From assembly GCA_003194525.1 (NCBI GenBank), contig NBIV01000259.1:52371-116370 (forward strand): a stretch of 64,000 nucleotides of DNA, written 5' to 3'. Each line of letters opens with the position of its first letter. The stretch's first letter is position 1. This DNA is from Gracilariopsis chorda. Taxonomy: Eukaryota > Rhodophyta > Florideophyceae > Gracilariales > Gracilariaceae. Under the pieces are notes generated by a model. It did not search any database and had not been told where the DNA came from. It saw nothing but the letters and a program-made list of their open reading frames with translations. Below are positions 30,426 through 37,241 of the stretch, piece by piece. The position numbers and the translations under genes were made by a program.

Positions 30426-32198
30426 ATGGGCCGCAAACGTACTAAAACTCTTCAGCGCAATCGACAACGTTCCTGCGCCTCTCTCGCCAGTCCACCGCGT
30501 CGACGCACCAGAAGCAACGCCCCAAAACTCCCCGTGGAAGGTACCCCGACACCGCTACCGCATCTCCTCGTGCGTCCGCCGAAACGCCATCCGCAGGTTA
30601 CCGATGCAGGGTACGACCCAATTGCCACTCCGGTGTTCTCCACGCCGAGGGAGGCTCGCAAGAGACGAGTCTCAGATACCCCCGTAAGACCGCGTCGCGT
30701 GTCAGAAACGCCTGTACCCCCAGCAAAGAAAACGTCCGAAAGTCCGAATCAAGCTTTTCCACCCGTCTTGGAGCCCGTGTTACGAATATCTCCCGCGAAA
30801 AAGCGTCCCAGAACACGGTCGCATCATGACCGACCGTACAACATCCCGTCGCAAACTCCATTCCCGAAGAACATCGTTCGGCGGCGTCGAGTTTCGGACA
30901 CGCCTCTCCCATCAGTGAAGAACAAACTCTCAACTCCAATTTACAACTCACCTCCAATGCCCGATCTAGCGTTAGGAACAACTCCCCAGTCCAAGGGTCC
31001 TGTCTTACAAAGTGCAGGTCAAAAGCGCTTCGTATCCTCGCAAAATCCTCCACGAAGACAATCTGAAAGGCTTCATCGCGTTTCAGAGACGCCTGAGTGG
31101 CCAGCAAAGAATTCTGTGACAAAGAGCCCACTACAACGCCCGTCCTCGGATAAACCATCTCGTAACTCGTCTGCGCCGTTCCAAGGTTCTGCTCTGCTCG
31201 CGTCGCCGGGTTTGCTGTCCGCGCATGTCAGTCTCACGGTAGAGAGCGTGTTTTCGTATGAAGATGAGCAGTCCAAAAACAAAGCGCTCAGTGATCGCGA
31301 GTGCGCTCAGAAAACTCAGCGACGCATCAGTTTTGGAGCTGGCACGCCGCGACAGCAGACGCATCAGCACGGTGCGGAGATTGGTGTTAACTCACCATTA
31401 CAAGCCGTACAGCCGTTGTCAAGCCAAAGGCAGCATGAATCAGCAGCAATACGGCTTCCGCCATCACGGGCCCCACCGTCGATACCGCAGTGCTCGCAAG
31501 CAGATGAGCAAGCGTCACTACGACAGTCTCAACGGTCAGCGCAGTCAAGTGGTTCATCGTCAGCAATACAAGCAAACGATAGATCTCCAGCACGACAAAC
31601 TGGCGTTCGGAAGCGAGCATGTGTACGGGAAGTAGCTTCACCTGCAGATGACAGCAACTGTAGCTGGGGGGCAGACGGTTGTTCGCCAGCGTCTTCAGAA
31701 GTGGCACTGTTTCAACAGAAGAAAATGGAGTGTGCAGATGTAGCAGTTACAGAACGTGGCCGCTCGCCAGTTGTGTGTGAGCAAAGCGCGCCGCAGCAGA
31801 CGGACAGTGAGGCGACGCGTTCGGAAGAGGAGGAAGAACAAGAACGGGGAGCAAAATGGAAAAGTGGCACATTAACTACTCAAGACTTTCTGGTACTGAA
31901 ACCGCGTAGGGTGGGACAAACAGTTGAGGATGCTATGAATGCAGCCAATGTGAAGGTGGATTTGGTTGAAGATGTTGTGGTGACGCAAAGCAGTGTGGCA
32001 GATTCGAATGTGAGAAGTGCGCAAACTAATGTTAGTGGGGATGAATGCTCGTCGACTCAATCACCAGCAAGTGTAGATAGAAAGAGGGAATGTGCCGAGG
32101 AGAACGAAAAGGTGCAAGAAGCGGCAGTTTACTGCAGGTCGGTGTTAGTATCGATCCCAAGCGGTGCACTTGTTTCTCCAGACGGGAGCGATAGATGA
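30426..32198 (+). CDS. disordered basic protein with RVS(D/E)TP repeats
   Basis: 590 aa, single exon, function not recognised. The N-terminal 240 residues are very basic and Pro/Ser/Thr-rich and carry the hexapeptide RVS[DE]TP four times (residues 81-86, 91-96, 155-160, 218-223), each followed within a few residues by PA or PS-V and Lys. RxxS is a basophilic-kinase site and TP a CDK/MAPK site, so the repeat looks like a double phosphorylation cassette (inference). The middle is Gln/Ser-rich. The C-terminal 120 residues are less disordered (TTQDFLVLKPRRVGQTVEDA) and acidic. It is probably nuclear. It is convergent with V-ATPase G, 32 bp apart. Confidence 0.6.
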   Translation: MGRKRTKTLQRNRQRSCASLASPPRRRTRSNAPKLPVEGTPTPLPHLLVRPPKRHPQVTDAGYDPIATPVFSTPREARKRRVSDTPVRPRRVSETPVPPAKKTSESPNQAFPPVLEPVLRISPAKKRPRTRSHHDRPYNIPSQTPFPKNIVRRRRVSDTPLPSVKNKLSTPIYNSPPMPDLALGTTPQSKGPVLQSAGQKRFVSSQNPPRRQSERLHRVSETPEWPAKNSVTKSPLQRPSSDKPSRNSSAPFQGSALLASPGLLSAHVSLTVESVFSYEDEQSKNKALSDRECAQKTQRRISFGAGTPRQQTHQHGAEIGVNSPLQAVQPLSSQRQHESAAIRLPPSRAPPSIPQCSQADEQASLRQSQRSAQSSGSSSAIQANDRSPARQTGVRKRACVREVASPADDSNCSWGADGCSPASSEVALFQQKKMECADVAVTERGRSPVVCEQSAPQQTDSEATRSEEEEEQERGAKWKSGTLTTQDFLVLKPRRVGQTVEDAMNAANVKVDLVEDVVVTQSSVADSNVRSAQTNVSGDECSSTQSPASVDRKRECAEENEKVQEAAVYCRSVLVSIPSGALVSPDGSDR

Positions 32199-32230
32199 AG
32201 CGCAGTTGTATTGTAAATTATGGAAGGCAT

Positions 32231-32566
32231 CTACACGGTGCCAACGGTCTTGACGTAATGGACCAACATGTCGACGACGGCGGCTTTGTTACCCTTCGCC
32301 TCATTAATGGTCCTCTTAATCTTCTGGGTGGACTCGGCGGCGATCTGATCGGCGGATTCCTTGGAAGAACCTGCAAAGGAGGCCTTTTTCTGATTGTACT
32401 CGAGTTCCTTCTGCTTACGATATTCGGCGATTTCGGCGTCTGCCTCGGAAGCGGCTTGCTTGAGACGGCTATCGCGCTCTATGCGGGCGGTTTCGATGAG
32501 CTTTTTTGCTTGCTCTTCGGCCTCGAGGAGGGTTTGAATGGTTTCGGCGGGCTTTTCGGCGGACAT
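32231..32566 (-). CDS. VMA10: V-type H+-ATPase subunit G
   Basis: 111 aa from ATG 32566, the usual subunit G length. Subunit G pairs with E to form the peripheral stalks that hold V1 to V0 in vacuolar and endomembrane proton pumps. The diagnostic N-terminus is present: IQTLLEAEEQAKKLIETAR, then RLKQAASEADAEI and YRKQKELEY. The rest is a long amphipathic helix ending near the C-terminus with VVDMLVHYVKTV. It is intron-less. Confidence 0.95.
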   Translation of the reverse strand: MSAEKPAETIQTLLEAEEQAKKLIETARIERDSRLKQAASEADAEIAEYRKQKELEYNQKKASFAGSSKESADQIAAESTQKIKRTINEAKGNKAAVVDMLVHYVKTVGTV

Positions 32567-32995
32567 TTTGCTGGGGTGTTTGGGGTTTTAGTTGCGAGTT
32601 AGTTGGTAGGGCTGGGACGGGGGATGATGACGGTGAGGTGTCTGTTATTTGAAGGCGGCGGGGGGGGGAGATGGGCGTTGTCCGTTGGTACCTGCGACGT
32701 GCACTGAGTCAGTGGCCGCTATCGCCATGACACAGTCAGTGCCACTGACTGTGTCATGGGGAGAGCGGCCACGTGTACACGGATGCCAGCACGCACACGC
32801 ACGAAACGGGAGCAGAGAAGGCGCTGCATGATGATGCACGATGACGACACAGCGCTGCTCCGACTCGAGCTGCGGAACGTGTGTGCAGCCCTTTCGCAAC
32901 CATCTGCACGCCTCCACTGGACAGTCACCAGCTCTCGCCACACCACCGGCAGCAACCCCAGCAAGCACGCACACACGCCCTCCTTCCGCCCCAAC
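32567..32995. promoter_or_regulatory. bidirectional promoter with palindromes, AP-1-like site and G-box
   Basis: The 429 bp lie between V-ATPase G (leftward) and the eIF4E-binding-motif protein (rightward). Visible sites are a 13-nt palindrome at 32702-32714 centred on TGAGTCA (bZIP/Gcn4 type, 32705-32711), a perfect 16-bp inverted repeat with a 3-nt centre at 32725-32759, and CACGTG at 32770-32775. Confidence 0.5.
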
Positions 32996-33579
32996 ATGTC
33001 TTCCTCCGACCAACCCGCCCGCCGCTGCTATACACGCGACCAACTTCTCGCCCTTCGTCACTCGCGACAACTCCCCCCCCACATAACGCGCATACGCTGT
33101 GCCGCGTTCATCAATTCGAATCCCCCTCCACCGCGACGCCCTTCTCCTCCCCCTTCGCCTCCGCCCGGTTTCGCCCACGTCCAGCTTCCACTCCAACCCC
33201 AACCCTCCCCGCCGCGCTCCCCCTCCCCCCCGCCCGAGGATCGCTCCCGCAGCCGCATAGCGCGCGCTCCGTACATGCCCGATAACTTTGCCGCCAGAAT
33301 CGCCTTTCATTCCAATCCCAATCCATCAGCCTCGCCCCTCACATCCCAGGAAATCGACGCCCTCTTCGATACATCGGCGCCCTTTGAACCGCCGCTTCCA
33401 AATCGCCTCTCCATTTCAAACCACCAATCCGCCACCGCGCCCCCGTCTGGAGTGGCTCGATTTGCTCATTTTCGACAAATCAATCCGTCCAAACAGCCTT
33501 CCCCGATTTCAAATCTGTTTCAACAGCCTGTCAAGCCACAGCCACAGCCACAGCCACAGCCACAGCCACAGCCACAGCC

Positions 33580-33626
<47 letters not shown>

Positions 33627-33874
33627 CTCAATTGGATGATCAACTTGACGACGCCGTCTTGTCCTTCTTCAACTCCATTCGTGCACGCGCCGTAAGTGAT
33701 GATCCGGCCGTGGCGGACGTGTACGATGCTTCACACACAGATTCGTACTCCGTGCCAAATACGTTGACCAACGCTCATAAAGTCGCACCAGCCCAGCCTC
33801 ATCACACCGCCAAGTCAGAGGTGCAGCATCTGCAGGATTGGTTTGCACGTCTCGCCCAGCAAACCATGCAATGA
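32996..33874 (+). CDS. disordered Pro/Gln-rich protein with eIF4E-binding motif
   Basis: 292 aa from ATG 32996. An in-frame ATG at 32756 lies inside a promoter palindrome and would add 80 unconserved-looking residues, so I prefer the later one. Near the N-terminus is Y12-T-R-D-Q-L17-L18 followed by ALRHSR, an exact match to the eIF4E-binding consensus YxxxxL(hydrophobic), and very like 4E-T, Cup and plant EXA1-type proteins. The rest is Pro-rich, then an acidic/hydrophobic patch (LTSQEIDALFD), then a Pro-Gln repeat and a run of 15 Gln, then LDDQLDDAVLSFFNSI. Inference: a translational repressor or P-body adaptor that binds eIF4E. Nothing else identifies it. Confidence 0.65.
33536..33626. repeat. 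CCACAG/CAACAG hexamer array encoding Pro-Gln and poly-Gln
   Basis: Hexamer repeats switch from CCACAG (Pro-Gln) to CAACAG (Gln-Gln) near 33581, inside the eIF4E-motif protein. Length variation is expected in such an array. Confidence 0.95.
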
Positions 33875-34203
33875 CTTGTTGCTCTCATCTGCATCTTCTT
33901 CGATGACCGCCCGCTGTGTATTTCAATCTAGTCTACTCTTGTTCAAGCTATCACGAGCATTGTTACACTTAAAACATAGACTTGCCGTAACAATGCATTT
34001 GCCTTTGTATCATCCCAAGTACAGTAAACAAAAACTCATCACTCTCACTAAAAAGCCTGCGTCTACCAACGGTATCCCTAGGGATATAGGGATATAGGGA
34101 TACCCCTTACCAACGCTTACGTTAGATCACCAACTACACTCGTTCGTTTACTGTCTCCAACTCTACATTCCGCCCCTGCTAAAAACGTATTCTAAGCCTA
34201 TAT
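33875..34203. other. convergent 3' region with a short hairpin
   Basis: No gene. Arms GGTATCCCT (34071-34079) and 34096-34104 are perfect complements. Three TAGGGATA-like units lie between and within them. They sit between the 3' ends of converging genes, so they may aid transcript 3'-end formation. Confidence 0.6.
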
Positions 34204-36549
34204 CTAGGAATGGAAAGCGTTTATCGTCAGCACCCCAATCACCCCTAAAATCAGTTGCAGCGGAACTCCAAACACCACCCAGTCCATGAACGTATAACCA
34301 CCCGGACCATGAACCATAAGATTCGTCTGGTATCCAATTGGAGTGGAGAAACTGGACGAAGCACCAATCATCAACGTATATAACGCTGCGTATGAATTTA
34401 TATCCTTACTCGACTTCAACACGTTGCTAATCACGGGGAACATCAGCGTCACCGCTGCATTGTTCGTGATCACCGATGACAACAGAGCCGTTCCGACGTA
34501 GATACCGAACAACAAGCCGAGGTTGCCAATAGGTTTAAATATATCAACAATGAAATTGGCCAGCTGTTCAGCTGCACCTGTGTCCTCCATACCGTTAGAT
34601 ATTCCAAAACTCGCAGCAATCGTAAGAATAACCGACATGTCAACCGCTCTCCCAGCGTTTGGCAAAGAAAGACAACCAGTAGCAATCAGCAAGAACGAGG
34701 CGCCAGCCGCAGCACTCATCAAGTGCACCACCTCGGCAGTAGCCAAAGCAACCATAGTAATTGCAATAGCCGCAGCAATGAGCATATGTAGACGATCTTC
34801 TCTCGGTGGTTGTGAACCCGACACTTCAGAAACGAGCGCAAAGTTAGAATCCTTGCCGAATCGAAGAGTGAACTCCGAGCCAGTTTCAACGAGCAGAGTA
34901 TCTCCAGCCCGAAGCTTAATATCTGCAATCTTCTCCTTGACGTGCTCTCCCTGGCGATGCACGGCAATAATGGCGGCAGAGAAGCGCGATCTGAACTTGG
35001 ATTCCTTCGCTGTCTTTCCAACAAGCATGGACGACGACGCGATAACCAGTTCTACCAGTCGGCGGTGGTGACGCTCAATCTTCATCTTTTGCGATTGACC
35101 CGTGGCGGGCACAAGGCCGGGAATGTGGTACAATTCTGTAACAGTCTCCACAACACCGGCAAAGAGCAGTGTATCGCCGGCCTCAATCTTAGTTTCCGGC
35201 GCCACAGCCGGAATAAGGGTGCCATCTGCTCGCGTGACTTCAACCAAATAAAGACCTTGCAAATGACGTAAACCGGCTTCCTGGACGGTATCGCCAACAA
35301 TCGGGGAGCGTTGCTGCACTAGCAACGCGACCGTATACTCCCTAGGATTTCGAATAATGGAGTCGACACCAGTCTGTCCGCGGTCTCTGAGCAGGCAACG
35401 CGAGAAGAACACTATGTACACAATACCGGCCACAAGCATAATGGCACCGATGGGAGTGATGCCGAATATAGGGAGACCCTTTCCGACACCGTCCACAGTG
35501 CCGTCTACAGTACCCAGAATGGCGGACTCAATCGCGAGACCGTTGACGACGAGATTGGTACTTGTGCCGAGCAAAGTGAGGGTGCCTCCTAGAATGGCGG
35601 CGTTGTTGAGCGGCATGAGAAGTTTAGAAATGGGAAAGTCAGCGCGACGTGACCAGGATTGTACAACGGGGATAAGCATGGCGACGACCGGAGTGTTGTT
35701 GAGAAAGGCGGAGATAAAGGCAATGGGAAGCATGATGCGTAATTGGGCTTCCCATATGTACTTTGGCTTGCCGAGCACGATTCTAAAGATGGGTAGCAGC
35801 ACGGAGGTTCGCTGAATGCCCTCTGCCACGATGAAGAGAATGGCCACGGACATGACGCCCGTGTTGGAAAAGCCTTCAATTCCGCGCGAGGGGGAGACGA
35901 TGTCCAGCACCAACATGAGAGTGAGGCCGAGTAGCATGGAGACGGCAGTGGGCAAGGCATTTGTTATGAGCAATGAGAGGGTAATTACGAGGATGGCAAA
36001 GGCAGCCCAGGCGCGCCAGGGGAGGGGATCGAAAGCGAAGATGCCGAGCATGGCCAGCCCAATGGAGATGACGAGCATGAAAAGCAGGATACCCCAGTTG
36101 AGTTTGAGAAATCGCACGGTGTACTTTCCAAGCGCCTTGGGGAGGCCAAAGTCATTGCGCAGTTCGGAGAACTTTGGGTTGTACTTTGTGGGAGTGCCGT
36201 AGTAGTGGGGGTTGTCAACGCTGGTGCTTGAGCGCGGGTTTGGTAGAGGGGGGGGGGTGGGGGGGTTGGGAAGGGCATCGGTTTGCAGGGCGCGCTCTAA
36301 AAACTGCCTCTCTGTGAGGGAGCGGTCGGGAAGGGCGTCGGCGTCGGGCTGGTCGGGGATGGCGATGACCTGGAAGTCGATGTTGTCAGAAGAGCGAGCA
36401 CGGGAGACGGGGGAGCGGTGTCTGGAGGAAAGGCGGGTAGAGGCGGGCGAAGCGTTTCGGGAGCGGTTGGAACGGGGGGCATAGTCGGGTTCGTTTGGGG
36501 GGTTTACGGTGGTGGTGGCGGCGGCGGAGCCGCTGCGCCTGTGCGCCAT
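34204..36549 (-). CDS. SLC13/SAC1-like transporter with two TrkA-C domains (copy A)
   Basis: 781 aa with ATG at 36549; the frame is open to 36801 only through a GTG and a low-complexity Pro/Arg stretch. The cytosolic N-terminus (1-160) is Ser/Arg/Pro-rich. The first membrane block (about 165-400) contains SAFLNNTPVVAMLIPVVQSW and LLGTSTNLVVNGLA. Two TrkA-C/RCK-C domains follow (about 405-570), then the second membrane block (585-781) with VITNNAAVTLMFPV and IGASSSFSTPIGYQTNLMVH. This layout is that of algal SAC1/SLT and bacterial DASS-type transporters, which move or sense sulfate or related anions. The substrate is not fixed by the sequence. A paralogue lies just upstream in the same direction. 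Confidence 0.9.
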   Translation of the reverse strand: MAHRRSGSAAATTTVNPPNEPDYAPRSNRSRNASPASTRLSSRHRSPVSRARSSDNIDFQVIAIPDQPDADALPDRSLTERQFLERALQTDALPNPPTPPPLPNPRSSTSVDNPHYYGTPTKYNPKFSELRNDFGLPKALGKYTVRFLKLNWGILLFMLVISIGLAMLGIFAFDPLPWRAWAAFAILVITLSLLITNALPTAVSMLLGLTLMLVLDIVSPSRGIEGFSNTGVMSVAILFIVAEGIQRTSVLLPIFRIVLGKPKYIWEAQLRIMLPIAFISAFLNNTPVVAMLIPVVQSWSRRADFPISKLLMPLNNAAILGGTLTLLGTSTNLVVNGLAIESAILGTVDGTVDGVGKGLPIFGITPIGAIMLVAGIVYIVFFSRCLLRDRGQTGVDSIIRNPREYTVALLVQQRSPIVGDTVQEAGLRHLQGLYLVEVTRADGTLIPAVAPETKIEAGDTLLFAGVVETVTELYHIPGLVPATGQSQKMKIERHHRRLVELVIASSSMLVGKTAKESKFRSRFSAAIIAVHRQGEHVKEKIADIKLRAGDTLLVETGSEFTLRFGKDSNFALVSEVSGSQPPREDRLHMLIAAAIAITMVALATAEVVHLMSAAAGASFLLIATGCLSLPNAGRAVDMSVILTIAASFGISNGMEDTGAAEQLANFIVDIFKPIGNLGLLFGIYVGTALLSSVITNNAAVTLMFPVISNVLKSSKDINSYAALYTLMIGASSSFSTPIGYQTNLMVHGPGGYTFMDWVVFGVPLQLILGVIGVLTINAFHS

Positions 36550-36554
36550 AAGAT

Positions 36555-36640
36555 AGGGGGGACGAGGACGGGGGGGGAGGGGGGGGGGGGGGGGGGGGGG
36601 ACGGGGACGGGGACGAGGACGAGGACGAGGACGAGAGGGG
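36555..36640. repeat. poly-G / GGGGAC low-complexity tract
   Basis: 36571-36600 is all G except one A at 36578, followed by GGGGAC and GAGGAC repeats. It lies just upstream of the ATG of transporter A and would be a C-rich 5' UTR in its mRNA. The assembly may be unreliable here. Confidence 0.9.
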
Positions 36641-36706
36641 GCTGATGCGCAGCGAGGTGGCGAGGAGCGCAGACACGCTGCGAGGCGCGAGTTGAGGGGC
36701 AAATTG

Positions 36707-36863
36707 TATATAATGTAAGGGCGCTCAGAGAGAGGCGCACGACGACGAGCAGCGCGCCGCGAATGAGAGCGCAACGGCGCGTCCACGTGCGCCAGCGTCA
36801 CGCCGCGCGCTTACAGCGCGCTCGCTGACGTCAGAGGCGCGGCCAATCGGCGCGCGGCACGTG
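36707..36863 (-). promoter_or_regulatory. probable promoter of transporter A
   Basis: On the strand of transporter A there is an AT-rich TATA-like element at 36707-36714. Further upstream lie CACGTG (36784-36789), TGACGTCA (36826-36833, CRE/bZIP type), CCAAT on the plus strand (36843-36847) and CACGTG (36858-36863). Their clustering 150-300 bp before the ATG suggests bZIP/bHLH control; this is inferred from motif resemblance only. Confidence 0.45.
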
Positions 36864-36902
36864 ACGCATGTGCAGCGCGCGCGTGAGCACGGCGCCACCG
36901 CC

Positions 36903-37241
36903 CGCCGCCACCTCACGCTGTTGAGATAGTTGAGCAATAATGTCATAATGGCGATAGATGACACGCACACAAGTGTGTTAGCAGGGATGAACACTGCAAC
37001 GCAGGTGTAGGTTCACCTAATTGTATACTCCAGCGAAAGAGCTGTACCGCCGTTTGCTTATAAAAGCAGCCCCCATTCCGTCTCAATAAACGAATGGAGA
37101 GAGAGAACCTTCATCACTATATATATATATATCATTGTCACTTTGTCTGGTAGTCGAACTAAAGTCCTACTGCGCCAGTGACTCCATACGCTGTCCCTCA
37201 CCCCGCTCGTACTAGGAGCGACACACGCCGCCACCTCACGC
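36903..37241. mobile_element. 307-bp insertion-like segment with exact 16-bp flanking repeats
   Basis: The 16-mer CGCCGCCACCTCACGC occurs at 36903-36918 and again at 37226-37241, directly bordering 36919-37225. The bordered DNA starts TGTTGAGA and ends ACACA, is much more AT-rich than its flanks, and contains TATAAAAG (37059-37066), AATAAA (37085-37090) and an AT run near 37118-37131. This could be a retroposon with a 16-bp target duplication or, given TG...CA and the TATA/polyA pair, a solo LTR. The right repeat includes the stop codon of transporter B. Confidence 0.55.

Noticed and set aside
30116-30445. 109-codon plus-strand ORF before the repeat protein
   Set aside because: No domain, and it overlaps the start of the better supported 590-residue frame.
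32756-32995. Upstream ATG for the eIF4E-motif protein
   Set aside because: It lies inside a 16-bp promoter palindrome and would add 80 residues of low-complexity type; the eIF4E motif is normally near the N-terminus.
36550-36801. Longer N-terminus for transporter A
   Set aside because: It has only a GTG to start from, consists of Arg-Pro and poly-Pro encoded by the poly-G tract, and the paralogue starts at the equivalent of 36549.
37130-37180. Primer-binding site or tRNA-derived SINE head in the 307-bp segment
   Set aside because: TGGTAG and an A-box-like sequence on the minus strand are present, but spacing to the TTCGA element is far too short for a pol III promoter or a tRNA end.
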